Source: an uncultured Bacteroidales bacterium
Lineage (GTDB): Bacteria; Bacteroidota; Bacteroidia; Bacteroidales; UBA4417
Reading direction: 5' to 3'
Length of the DNA: 64,000 bases
NCBI GenBank assembly: GCA_903879715.1
Contig: CAIRMR010000173.1
Location: forward strand, 1-64,000
Shown: positions 18,702 through 26,853 of the stretch, piece after piece
Layout of the letters: the number at the start of each line of letters is the position of its first letter
Position numbering within the stretch: the stretch's first letter is position 1
The notes under the pieces: generated by a model
Told to the model about the DNA's origin: nothing
The model's input: only the letters and a program-made list of their open reading frames with translations
The model's database searches: none
Translations under genes and position numbers: made by a program

Positions 18702-19702
18702 TTCGAGATAATAATATATTCAACTTCAGCAGGACTGATTTTCAGAACTCTGACTTTTTCCGGCGTTTTTATAAGAATTACCTTGAGTTTCTTCTCCTTT
18801 ATTGACGAAGGAAGGAATTCAACTTCTGCCGAAAAATCGGAGGCTGCTATATGGGGATAGGCGGATAAAGGAATCCTGCAGACAATCTCCACTTTATCAG
18901 GAAAAATCTTCACATTTTCGCCATTCCCTGAAACAAAAACCGGAACTGTATATCCGGCTTCTGTAACTTTCTCAACTTTAAGCTTAACAGTGACTGAATC
19001 GGTTGAGAATTTCAATAAACTTGCCCGATACCCTTTTTTCAATGCGACTTTTATATTAACGCTGCTATCCAGTTGGAGAAGTTGCAACTTCTTCGTGGTA
19101 ATAAAAGATAATGTGTCGATTATACTTTTAATACTCGAAACGGTAACAAACTGTGGTGTGTATGCGATGCTGTCAGTTATATCATATTGGCCGTTAAGCG
19201 AATAATCCAAATCAAGTTTAACGGGTACCTGCTTAACAAAAATCTTTGAAAACCGAAAAAAGAGAGTGTCCGGTTTTATGTATGTAATTTCTTTATCAAA
19301 TCGGATCTGGGTTCCTAACTGGTCAACTATCCCGGATGAAGGCAAATAAGCAATGTACCCATCTGCTGTCGGTCGTATTTTCAATGTTGACAGGTCAATA
19401 GTAAGTTCACGCAATTTATGCGCGTATTTTGCAGCCAGCAGCTCGAACCCCTGCGCATTCATACCCACACTTATCACGCTGTCGCCACTATGAGTAAGAA
19501 TAAGGTCCCTGGGGGCATTAATGAAAGATACATTATACTTGATTTCATCCGTATAATCTTTCATCAGCTCGATAAACAGCCACATGAGAATACTAATCAC
19601 AAGACAGACCAGAAAGACAATCAATCTGGGATGAGATCGGTGCTCTTTCCGGCCTGTTTCGCTAGGCTTTGTATTTGGTTCAATCTGGCTATCGATGGCC
19701 AT
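18698..19702 (-). CDS. YbbR-like domain membrane-anchored protein
   Basis: The 334-residue protein has a polar N-terminus, one transmembrane segment (about 27-47) and an extracytoplasmic part made of YbbR-like beta repeats. In Firmicutes the related CdaR protein regulates the diadenylate cyclase CdaA; a cyclase gene is not adjacent here. In Bacteroidota this gene typically sits between yajC and coaE, as it does here. Function in this phylum is unknown. Confidence 0.8.
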   Translation of the reverse strand: MAIDSQIEPNTKPSETGRKEHRSHPRLIVFLVCLVISILMWLFIELMKDYTDEIKYNVSFINAPRDLILTHSGDSVISVGMNAQGFELLAAKYAHKLRELTIDLSTLKIRPTADGYIAYLPSSGIVDQLGTQIRFDKEITYIKPDTLFFRFSKIFVKQVPVKLDLDYSLNGQYDITDSIAYTPQFVTVSSIKSIIDTLSFITTKKLQLLQLDSSVNIKVALKKGYRASLLKFSTDSVTVKLKVEKVTEAGYTVPVFVSGNGENVKIFPDKVEIVCRIPLSAYPHIAASDFSAEVEFLPSSIKEKKLKVILIKTPEKVRVLKISPAEVEYIIISK

Positions 19703-19803
19703 AATACTTATAAAATTGGAGGTCAGATATCAGACTGGAAATTCTCCCATCTCCATGTCGTGCCTCGCCTTGTCATTCAATTAATAAGATAAATCTGCCA
19801 ATA

Positions 19804-20145
19804 TTACTTAGCTGGTTCGCCGGTAAGCTGATCCTGCGAATCAGCAGCAACAGCCGATTTTTCAAGTTTAAGTTTTACCCCACCTTCAACTTCAATGGTA
19901 CATGTGGTTTCCTGTATTTCTACAATTTTACCATGTATGCCACCGATAGTGATAATTTTCTGTCCCTTTGAAAGACCTTCCCTGAATTTCTTCTGGTCCT
20001 TCTGCCTCTTAACCTGGGGGCGGATAAAGAAGAAATAAAATACAACAAAGATCAGAACAAGAAAAATAAGCGATTGGTACATACTACCATTCGTTGTTGA
20101 TCCAGGTTGGGCACCACTCATTAATAAGATGTTTAGTAAATTCAT
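19804..20145 (-). CDS. yajC: Preprotein translocase accessory subunit YajC
   Basis: At 113 residues it has a single transmembrane helix (about 25-44, IFLVLIFVVFYFFFIRPQ) ending in the typical FFIRPQVKRQKDQKK sequence. The soluble part has the KGQKIITIGGIHGKI segment of YajC. It associates with SecDF at the inner membrane during protein export. It is located between the DUF1573 lipoprotein and the YbbR-like gene; secDF is not in the window. Confidence 0.93.
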   Translation of the reverse strand: MNLLNILLMSGAQPGSTTNGSMYQSLIFLVLIFVVFYFFFIRPQVKRQKDQKKFREGLSKGQKIITIGGIHGKIVEIQETTCTIEVEGGVKLKLEKSAVAADSQDQLTGEPAK

Positions 20146-20195
20146 TTGTTTGATTTTTACGTGATTGATTATTAATTATTTGAATAAAAACTATT

Positions 20196-20663
20196 TTAAT
20201 TATCTATTTCACCAATTATTAAGGATTGAATCCGAAGTGTTGTAACTGCAGGCTCGGCATTTGTGTATACACTGATTGACTTGGTTTGGAGTCCATGTTT
20301 GCCTGTACTGTCGAAGCTCACATCAACCGACGACTCTTCGGCAGGTTTGATGGGTTGTTTTGGATAGGCAGAAACGGTGCATCCACACGAAGTACTTACA
20401 TTAGAAATAATAAGCATTGATTTCCCTGTATTCTTAAATTTAAAAGCAAAGGTGATTTTTTCGCCTGACTTAATTTTGCCAAAATCGTGAAAATCCTCTT
20501 TAAAACTTATCACCGGTAAGGCATTCTTATCCATTTTAGTTCCGGATGAATCCGTATTGGAAACACCGGAAAGCTTATCCGTATTACTGTTTTTCGAACC
20601 ACAGGATATAAATATCGCTGAAACAAATACAAAAAGCAATAAAACGAAAAAGTTCCTTTTCAT
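20196..20663 (-). CDS. DUF1573 lipoprotein
   Basis: A 155-residue predicted lipoprotein with lipobox ending FISC (Cys21), followed by a low-complexity linker and one DUF1573 Ig-like domain (about 48-150) containing FHDFGKIKSGEKITFAFKF and STSCGCTVSAYPKQP. The CGC cysteine pair is characteristic of the family. Function is unknown; an envelope role is likely. It lies 51 bp upstream of yajC in the same direction, in a position conserved in many Bacteroidota. Confidence 0.88.
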   Translation of the reverse strand: MKRNFFVLLLFVFVSAIFISCGSKNSNTDKLSGVSNTDSSGTKMDKNALPVISFKEDFHDFGKIKSGEKITFAFKFKNTGKSMLIISNVSTSCGCTVSAYPKQPIKPAEESSVDVSFDSTGKHGLQTKSISVYTNAEPAVTTLRIQSLIIGEIDN

Positions 20664-20718
20664 AAAAACTGTTTTTTAATCGAAAGTGCAAAAGTAACAA
20701 TTCATTGGCAGATGGCTA

Positions 20719-21159
20719 CTAAATCAGAGAAATATCACGGATAATATAGGTGTGATAGTCGCCAAGGTAAGCAAACCCGGCTTTTGTGTAAAGACCAAGC
20801 GCCTTAATATTATCCTTATGAACTTCCAATTTTATCTGCATTCCAAAGGTTTTAGCCAGTTTCAGAGATTCGTCAAGAAGCATTTTGCCGAGTCCATTCC
20901 CCTGGAAATCAGCCCTGATTCCAAAATGATGAAGATATGTCCGCCTGCCATCAACCGTAAGCCAGGAGGTTCCTATGATTATTTCAGAGCCTCTTTCTAC
21001 CAGCAGCAGAAGTTGCCCACCCAATTTTACGGTACAATTAATAATCTGGAGATCATCCCCTCGCTGAATGCCTCCAAGCCCAAGGCTTTCCCATAAAAGT
21101 TGGATTTCAGGATAATCGCTTTCAGTAAATTCGCGGATGTAAAAGCAGGGTTGCTTCAC
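20719..21159 (-). CDS. GNAT-family N-acetyltransferase
   Basis: This 146-residue protein starts at GTG 21159. It contains the GNAT acetyl-CoA pyrophosphate-binding motif QGNGLGKMLL (about 91-100) and the motif B region ALGLYTKAGF. It transfers an acetyl group to an unknown acceptor. It is inserted between nusB and the DUF1573 gene, where many relatives have no gene, and is preceded by a spacer full of repeats, so it may be a later arrival to the cluster. Confidence 0.85.
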   Translation of the reverse strand: MKQPCFYIREFTESDYPEIQLLWESLGLGGIQRGDDLQIINCTVKLGGQLLLLVERGSEIIIGTSWLTVDGRRTYLHHFGIRADFQGNGLGKMLLDESLKLAKTFGMQIKLEVHKDNIKALGLYTKAGFAYLGDYHTYIIRDISLI

Positions 21160-21183
21160 TGTTGAACCGTTAATTGATAAAAG

Positions 21184-21206
21184 TTCACTTCGACAAGCTC
21201 AGTGAA
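21184..21206. repeat. Dispersed TTCGACAAGCTCAGTG-type hairpin
   Basis: TTCACT (21184-21189) pairs with AGTGAA (21201-21206) around an 11-base loop. The core TTCGACAAGCTCAGTG is a motif I recognise from intergenic regions of many genomes in this phylum. It is adjacent to the heptad repeat that starts at 21221. Confidence 0.5.
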
Positions 21207-21220
21207 AAAACAGAAAATGG

Positions 21221-21297
21221 TAAATCGTACTTTGTGAATCCAAAATCGTACATCGTAAATCGTACATCGTAAATCGCACGTATATCACACATCGCAC
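21221..21297. repeat. Heptad-phased repeat (TAAATCG/TACATCG type)
   Basis: Eleven 7-mers are in register: TAAATCG, TACTTTG, TGAATCC, AAAATCG, TACATCG, TAAATCG, TACATCG, TAAATCG, CACGTAT, ATCACAC, ATCGCAC. Unlike the other elements it shows no clear complementary arm. It directly follows the nusB stop codon (read on the minus strand). Confidence 0.85.
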
Positions 21298-21298
21298 A

Positions 21299-22261
21299 TT
21301 ACTCCATCAATCCCCTACCCGATTTCTTAATTATCCCTTGCTCTTTGTAATCAACAATCAGTTTATCGAGTACTCCGTTAATAAATATCTTGCTTTTGGG
21401 TGAACTGTATTCTTTCGACAGTTCAATATACTCATTCAGAGTAACTTTTATAGGTATTGACGGGAATTCGATCAGTTCGGTAATGGCCATTTTAAGAAGT
21501 ATTGTATCCATAACCGCAATACGTTCCAGATCCCAGTTCGAAGCCCGTTCGCTGATCACCTTGTTCAAATCATTGCTGATTATCAGTGTTTTCTGATACA
21601 GGTGTTTGACAAATTCCATGTCTTCGCTGCCATCACTGTTGTTTTCGTCCTTCAGCAATGTAGGCAGGCTGGTATATTCATCCGCCGATTCTTTAAAACC
21701 TTTGATCGTTTTATCAACCATCATCACAGCTGTATCAAAATCTTCGGTCCAGTATATATTCCTTTCATCGAAATAACTCCTCAGGTGGTCTGATTCGGAG
21801 AACAGACGCAGAATCACCATTTCAACTACATGTTTCTCATCAGCATAGCTTACTTCCGGTTTGTTCATGTACGAAATATAGGCTTCATCCTCACGCATAA
21901 GGTTATAGAACTTCCTTATCATTTCTTCCTCATCTACCCAGTTAATTTTATAGACGGCATTACGTTTCAGGTAATCACGGTTATTTTCAAGCTGGTTGAT
22001 GAAACGGTTTTGGATAAAACGAAGGTTTGGATCTAAATCCTCTGGTGTAGGAAGCTGTTTCAGCCGGTTTTCCTCAATACGTTTCCGGGCGAAATCCGAA
22101 ATTTCAATAATAAGAGAAATCTGGTAGATATACAGTTCGTAGAGTTTGTCAAGACTGACTATCAATTGTTTCTCTCCCGCATTTATACTTTCAGGACCCT
22201 CCTGTTGAAAGGCGTAAATCGCCTGCATTACTTTTATCCGAAGAAACCTTCTGCTTAGCAT
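21299..22261 (-). CDS. nusB: Transcription antitermination protein NusB
   Basis: The ATG at 22261 gives MLSRRFLRIKVMQAIYAFQ, the usual NusB opening; the upstream alternative at 22297 adds only unconserved residues. At 320 residues it is much longer than E. coli NusB, as normal in Bacteroidota, with an extra middle region before the conserved C-terminal part (DRIAVMDTILLKMAITELIEF-like and SKEYSSPKSKIFINGVLD). It binds boxA RNA with NusE during rRNA antitermination. It heads the minus-strand cluster reaching to coaE. Confidence 0.92.
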   Translation of the reverse strand: MLSRRFLRIKVMQAIYAFQQEGPESINAGEKQLIVSLDKLYELYIYQISLIIEISDFARKRIEENRLKQLPTPEDLDPNLRFIQNRFINQLENNRDYLKRNAVYKINWVDEEEMIRKFYNLMREDEAYISYMNKPEVSYADEKHVVEMVILRLFSESDHLRSYFDERNIYWTEDFDTAVMMVDKTIKGFKESADEYTSLPTLLKDENNSDGSEDMEFVKHLYQKTLIISNDLNKVISERASNWDLERIAVMDTILLKMAITELIEFPSIPIKVTLNEYIELSKEYSSPKSKIFINGVLDKLIVDYKEQGIIKKSGRGLME

Positions 22262-22676
22262 AAAATGTAAATGAACCGTTAATGTTTGAAGCCGCAAAGG
22301 TAAGGAATTTAGAGAAACCAGAGCTGAAAATTTAACTATATCGAAATTGTTGAATTTATAATGCGTCGATTTTTAGTAACGAATTTCATCAATAAAAGGG
22401 TTTTAGACAGCTGCTATCCGGTGCTAACATTAAACCTGTTAAGCCCACGAACGGTGTTAAAGCTGCATTAAACTATTTGTATATGCAACTAAAATATTAT
22501 TTAAATAAAGGTTTTATCCTTTGAGAATTTGCTTTTTCACATTTGTTTCTAATTTTGTAATCCCCCCAGTTGCTAATTTATTTATGCAAAAGTGAAAGAC
22601 TGTTGCCAATTGAAATATAATTTCTACATTTGCGTTGAAGAAGGAGTAATTATTTAACACGTAATGTTATAAAAAG
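22262..22676. promoter_or_regulatory. Divergent intergenic region between nusB and the PUR gene
   Basis: This 415-bp spacer has no gene I can support. Toward nusB it carries the minus-strand -7 box TACCTTTG (22295-22302). Toward the PUR gene it carries two plus-strand promoter candidates: TTTG (22528-22531) - 18 bp - TAATTTTG (22550-22557), and GTTG (22602-22605) - 19 bp - TACATTTG (22625-22632). The second would give a leader of about 40 bases. Confidence 0.55.
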
Positions 22677-23024
22677 ATGGAAGAATTTGATTATTCAGAT
22701 ACAAGAGAAGATGTATTCTCAAGATCAGTGAAAGCAGGAAAACGCACATACTTTTTTGATGTTAAAAGTACCCGTGACAAGGAGTTATACATTACAATAA
22801 CCGAAAGCAAGAAGCGGTTTGATAATGCACTGGCCAAATTTGTTTACGACAAACATAAAATATTTCTCTACCAGGAAGACTTCGAAAAATTCATGCATGG
22901 CCTGCAGGATGCATATTCTTTCATAGAAACAGGCAAAGAGCCACCGGAAAGAATTTATAAAGAAGTTAAGCGACTTCTTACAGACATTGATTCTGCAAGC
23001 ACAAGCACAGAAACAACTGAATAA
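22677..23024 (+). CDS. PUR-alpha-like single-stranded nucleic acid-binding protein (DUF3276)
   Basis: The 115-residue protein matches the DUF3276/PUR family: the opening FSRSVKAGKRTYFFDVKSTRD (two halves: FSRSVKAGKRTYFFDV, KSTRD), the ITESKKRF strand and the helix KHKIFLYQEDFEKFMHGL. The Borrelia homolog binds single-stranded DNA and RNA as a dimer, and Bacteroidota genomes usually carry one. It is small, soluble and probably abundant. It has its own promoters upstream and a terminator downstream, and precedes parAB. Confidence 0.88.
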   Translation: MEEFDYSDTREDVFSRSVKAGKRTYFFDVKSTRDKELYITITESKKRFDNALAKFVYDKHKIFLYQEDFEKFMHGLQDAYSFIETGKEPPERIYKEVKRLLTDIDSASTSTETTE

Positions 23025-23059
23025 ATTATACCAAATAGAATTCATTCATGCCATTTAAG

Positions 23060-23081
23060 AAACCTGACACGTATCAGGTTT
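23060..23081 (+). terminator. Terminator after the PUR gene
   Basis: The 8-bp stem AAACCTGA / TCAGGTTT with a 6-base loop is followed by a T-run, 36 bp after the stop codon. Confidence 0.8.
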
Positions 23082-23119
23082 TTTAATTATAGTGAACGCC
23101 AAAAACTTATTAACACAGG

Positions 23120-23151
23120 TTTAAAGTGGCTATTGCTTTTTTGTACCTTTG
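23120..23151 (+). promoter_or_regulatory. Promoter of the parAB operon
   Basis: TTTA (23120-23123) and a perfect -7 box TACCTTTG (23144-23151) are separated by 20 bp. The predicted leader to the parA ATG is about 95 bases. Confidence 0.5.
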
Positions 23152-23250
23152 CCAGCTATTAAATCCATGAATTTTAGCTTTTAAAATCCTGGAATTTTAT
23201 ATCAAATCATTGGATTTAAAGACATTAACATCTAAATAACATCCTCACGA

Positions 23251-24060
23251 ATGGGTAAAATAATCTCCATTGCAAACCAGAAAGGCGGAGTCGGTAAAAC
23301 TACTACTGCCATAAACCTGGGTGCTGCTCTGGCCGTATTGGAATTTAAAACTTTAATTATTGATGCTGACCCTCAGGCAAATGCGACTTCGGGCGTTGGT
23401 TACGATCCGAAAAATATCAAGGCCAGCATCTACGAATGTATTATCGAAGAAGTTGAAGCTAAAAATATCATTCTGAGTACCGAAACACCAAACCTGTTTT
23501 TGCTGCCGGCACATATCGATCTGGTTGGCGCTGAAATAGAAATGATTAATCTTCCAAACCGTGAAATCAAAATGCGTAAAGTTGTTGAGGAACTCCGCAA
23601 CGACTACGATTTTATTCTGATTGACTGCTCACCGTCCCTGGGATTGGTTACCATAAACTCCCTGGTAGCATCCGATTCCGTAATTATTCCTGTACAATGC
23701 GAATATTTTGCGCTCGAAGGATTAGGTAAATTACTGAATACTATTAAAATAGTTCAATCCCGTTTGAATCCGAAACTAGACTTCGAAGGAATTCTGCTTA
23801 CCATGTATGATGGACGCCTGCGCCTCTCAAACCAGGTAGTGGAAGAAGTAAAGACACATTTCCAGGATATGGTTTTTAATACCATCATAGCACGAAATAC
23901 TCGTTTGGCTGAGGCTCCAAGTTTCGGGCAAACTGTTTTAATGCATGATGCTGGCAGCACAGGTTCACTGAATTACCTGAACCTGGCACGGGAAGTATTA
24001 CAGAAAAATAAAATGACCACGCTTACTCAAGAGCAAAAAGAAATAAAGGTTCAGGAATAA
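23251..24060 (+). CDS. parA: Chromosome-partitioning ATPase ParA (Soj)
   Basis: A 269-residue MinD/ParA-family ATPase with the deviant Walker A box KGGVGKTT (signature Lys11, catalytic Lys16), Walker A' FILIDCSP and Walker B-like PVQCEYFALEGL. Lacking an N-terminal helix-turn-helix, it is the chromosomal type Ib form. ATP-dependent dimers on the nucleoid drive movement of ParB-parS complexes. Its stop codon overlaps the parB start by one base. Confidence 0.95.
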   Translation: MGKIISIANQKGGVGKTTTAINLGAALAVLEFKTLIIDADPQANATSGVGYDPKNIKASIYECIIEEVEAKNIILSTETPNLFLLPAHIDLVGAEIEMINLPNREIKMRKVVEELRNDYDFILIDCSPSLGLVTINSLVASDSVIIPVQCEYFALEGLGKLLNTIKIVQSRLNPKLDFEGILLTMYDGRLRLSNQVVEEVKTHFQDMVFNTIIARNTRLAEAPSFGQTVLMHDAGSTGSLNYLNLAREVLQKNKMTTLTQEQKEIKVQE

Positions 24061-24953
24061 TGGCAATTCAAAAAAAGACAGGATTAGGACGTGGATTGAG
24101 CGCAATACTCGAAAGCCCCGAGACAGATATTACTTCGAAAGATATTTCAGGTAACTATGTGGCAGGCGCAATTGCTAATCTTCCTCTTGGTAAAATTGAG
24201 ACTAATCCCTTTCAGCCACGTGAGGATTTCGACCAGGTAGCATTAGCTGAACTTTCGCAATCTATACTGGAACAGGGTATTATCCAGCCACTTACAGTCC
24301 GGAAGATGGGATACGACAAGTATCAGTTGATTTCCGGCGAGCGCAGGTTCAGAGCAGCGAAAATGGCTGGTATTGAATCAGTTCCTTGCTACATTCGCGT
24401 GGCCAATGACGAGCAAATGCTCGAATGGGCACTGATTGAAAACATACAGCGCGAAAACCTGAATGCTATAGAAATCGCCATCAGTTACAACAGGCTTATT
24501 GAGGAATGCAGCCTTACCCAGGATGAACTCAGTAAACGTGTGGGTAAAAACAGAACTACAGTTACCAATTATATGCGGTTACTCCGGTTACCGGGCGAAG
24601 TTCAGGCTGCGCTGAGAGACGGATCAATAAGCATGGGACATGCCCGAACATTGATCAATGTTGAAGATGAAACAAAACAATTGCTGATAACACGCAAAAT
24701 TATTGCGGATGAACTTTCGGTGCGTGAAGTTGAAAAGCTAGTACGCCAACTCGATAAAGTTGTTTCGCCTGTTACCAAACTTGGTAAAATCGCTCTTCCA
24801 TTGAAGTACGAAGTAATGAAAGATTCACTACAGGAACGCCTGAGCCGCAAAATTGAACTGAACCGTACTCCAAAAGGTAAAGGAAGTATTGTTATACCTT
24901 TTACATCTGATGAAGATTTACAGGCAATTATTTCGAAGCTAGGACTTGAATAA
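24060..24953 (+). CDS. parB: Chromosome-partitioning protein ParB
   Basis: At 297 residues it has the ParB N-terminal domain with [10 protein letters not shown], the CTP-binding [12 protein letters not shown] loop and the [12 protein letters not shown] motif. A central helix-turn-helix ([20 protein letters not shown], about 161-180) recognises parS. The C-terminal dimerisation domain is complete. It loads on parS near the origin as a CTP-dependent clamp. I found no convincing full parS palindrome in this window. Confidence 0.95.
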   Translation: MAIQKKTGLGRGLSAILESPETDITSKDISGNYVAGAIANLPLGKIETNPFQPREDFDQVALAELSQSILEQGIIQPLTVRKMGYDKYQLISGERRFRAAKMAGIESVPCYIRVANDEQMLEWALIENIQRENLNAIEIAISYNRLIEECSLTQDELSKRVGKNRTTVTNYMRLLRLPGEVQAALRDGSISMGHARTLINVEDETKQLLITRKIIADELSVREVEKLVRQLDKVVSPVTKLGKIALPLKYEVMKDSLQERLSRKIELNRTPKGKGSIVIPFTSDEDLQAIISKLGLE

Positions 24954-24958
24954 CACCA

Positions 24959-25657
24959 GTGATAAACGAATTCACATACATTAATAACCAACCGGAACAA
25001 AGTCTGCCGATTTCCTTAACTAAAAAGGTTCGCTGGCTTTGTTTTGTTTTTATGCTTCTGGTGTTTTTTGCTGATTTTACCGGTAACCAAGCCCTTGCCC
25101 AGGATACTACTGTAATAATCAATAAACCGGTTCCGGTGAAACCTGAAAAAGTACATTCACCCCGAAAAGCAACTATTTTTGCGCTGGTTCTGCCAGGTTT
25201 AGGACAGGCTTATAACCATAAATACTGGAAACTTCCGCTTGTTTATGCTGGTTTTGGCACAATGATTTATTTTATAACTACTAATAATAAGTATTATAAA
25301 GAGTTTAATGCTGCTTATGAATGGGTAAATGTAACCAGCCAGATTAATTACCCGCCTACTCCTGTAAATATTTTTCATCCCATACCTGATCCGCCAAATG
25401 ATTGGGCAACAAAAGGGTATACAGCAGCTCAGCTGAAAGAAGGACGCGACTATTACCGTCGGAATCTTGAGGTTTCCTATATACTCACCGGAGTTTGGTA
25501 TATTCTTACTGTTGTGGATGCTACGGTTGACGCTCATTTCTTCGACTATAGCATTAATGATGATCTTACTCTTAGGGTCGACCCCTGGCTTCCTACCCTG
25601 GGGATGAATACATCCAAAGGAATTTCAGCAGGAATTAACCTGAGCCTGCGATTTTAA
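24959..25657 (+). CDS. DUF5683 membrane protein
   Basis: The 232-residue protein starts at GTG 24959, 5 bp after parB; an ATG at 25052 would leave a signal peptide with no positive charges, so the GTG is favoured. It has a signal sequence ending near ALAQD, then the DUF5683 region with [20 protein letters not shown] and further hydrophobic segments (about 97-110 and 175-190). Function is unknown. Its place between parB and dapB is conserved in Bacteroidota, suggesting an envelope role linked by operon rather than by mechanism. Confidence 0.82.
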   Translation: MINEFTYINNQPEQSLPISLTKKVRWLCFVFMLLVFFADFTGNQALAQDTTVIINKPVPVKPEKVHSPRKATIFALVLPGLGQAYNHKYWKLPLVYAGFGTMIYFITTNNKYYKEFNAAYEWVNVTSQINYPPTPVNIFHPIPDPPNDWATKGYTAAQLKEGRDYYRRNLEVSYILTGVWYILTVVDATVDAHFFDYSINDDLTLRVDPWLPTLGMNTSKGISAGINLSLRF

Positions 25658-25756
25658 AGGATTGTACTAAACCCTTTGTACTCAAAAAAAATAAAATTAA
25701 AAAGTTCAAACAATTAAATTAACAGTTCCTCATCAGCCTTTTCAAAAGTTATTTTT

Positions 25757-25875
25757 GCCACATATTTCAAAGATTTCGCTGATATTAATACTGGTTTCAG
25801 AAGGCTAAAAACTAAAATTAAACAAAAGTAATTTACACTATCTGTGTAATCTGCGAAATCTGTGGCATATATTTG
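25757..25875 (+). repeat. Nonamer-phased inverted-repeat element, copy 1
   Basis: The right end holds three tandem 9-mers ATCTGTGTA, ATCTGCGAA, ATCTGTGGC (25840-25866). The left end GCCACATATTTC...GATTTCGC (25757-25779) is their imperfect complement, so the whole can fold. An inverted copy is at 45243-45362, with 18 identical bases (ATCTGTGGCATATATTTG here, 25858-25875). Confidence 0.75.
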
Positions 25876-25904
25876 TAAATCAAGATTTAGACAAATTTAT
25901 CAGC

Positions 25905-25912
25905 TAAATTTG
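25905..25912 (+). promoter_or_regulatory. -7 promoter box of dapB
   Basis: TAAATTTG fits the -7 consensus perfectly; no good -33 box is seen. The leader to the ATG at 25934 would be about 15 bases. Confidence 0.35.
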
Positions 25913-25933
25913 AGCTTAATAAAACCATAATTT

Positions 25934-26647
25934 ATGAAAATCGCGCTTCTGGGATATGGAAAAATGGGACGTGAGGTCGAAAAGATCGCGCTTGAACAGG
26001 AACATTCGATAGTGCTCATAATTGACAATGAAAATGATTGGCTCGAAAAAGGTGAATTCCTAAAAGAATGTGATGTTGCCATTGAATTTACGATGCCTGC
26101 CATTGCAATAGAAAATATTCGCAGATGTTTCGATGCAAATGTTCCGATAGTTGTTGGAACCACCGGATGGTATGATCAGTTTCAGGAAATATCGGATCTC
26201 TGTGTCAGCGGCAACAAAACTTTGTTTTACTCTACCAATTTCAGCATTGGTGTAAATATCTTTTTTGATATAAACAGAAGGCTTGCCGCTCTGCTCGAAG
26301 CGTATCCCATGTATTCGCCGGCTATGGTTGAAATACATCATACTCAAAAACTGGATGCTCCAAGCGGAACAGCTATCACGCTGGCGAATGATATTATAGC
26401 CGCAAACTCACGGTTTACAAAATTTACTGAAGCTGATCCCGGACCTGGAGAAATTGCGATTCAATCCATCCGTGAAGGAAATGTTCCCGGCACTCATACC
26501 ATAACCTGGAGCTCAGAAATTGACCAGATTACCATAACCCATGAAGCCAAAGGCAGGCGCGGTTTAGCTGCCGGAGCTTTGATGGCGGCAGAATGGGTTC
26601 AGAATAAGAATGGAGTTTTTACCATGAAGGACATACTGAATATGTAA
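25934..26647 (+). CDS. dapB: 4-hydroxy-tetrahydrodipicolinate reductase
   Basis: A 237-residue DapB with the Rossmann motif GYGKMGREVE (8-17), VGTTGWYDQ, the substrate-binding EIHHTQKLDAPSGTA segment and the C-terminal SLTHEAKGR-like region (ITHEAKGRRG). It makes tetrahydrodipicolinate for lysine and diaminopimelate, hence for peptidoglycan. It follows DUF5683 after a repeat-containing spacer and precedes lepB in the usual Bacteroidota order. Confidence 0.95.
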   Translation: MKIALLGYGKMGREVEKIALEQEHSIVLIIDNENDWLEKGEFLKECDVAIEFTMPAIAIENIRRCFDANVPIVVGTTGWYDQFQEISDLCVSGNKTLFYSTNFSIGVNIFFDINRRLAALLEAYPMYSPAMVEIHHTQKLDAPSGTAITLANDIIAANSRFTKFTEADPGPGEIAIQSIREGNVPGTHTITWSSEIDQITITHEAKGRRGLAAGALMAAEWVQNKNGVFTMKDILNM

Positions 26648-26730
26648 AACCTCGGTTGAATTCTTATAAATCAGCATTTTAACACATATTAACATAAACA
26701 GGCCAAGTAGCACGTAACTTTTGGCAGACA

Positions 26731-26761
26731 TTTGCGCCTAACGTTTACTTGTGTAACTTTG
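26731..26761 (+). promoter_or_regulatory. lepB: Promoter of lepB
   Basis: This is the best promoter match in the window: TTTG (26731-26734), 19 bp, TAACTTTG (26754-26761). The predicted leader is about 87 bases. Confidence 0.65.
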
Positions 26762-26853
26762 AAAAAACTATTCCAACATAATACAGCATAGTACATTATC
26801 CTTACACATTTAAAAAACTCATACTATTAATACTTAACTAAAGAAACCCTCTT

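Noticed and set aside
21221-21297. Heptad repeat considered as a CRISPR array or remnant
   Set aside because: There are no spacers between longer repeats, the period is 7 bp and no cas genes are near.
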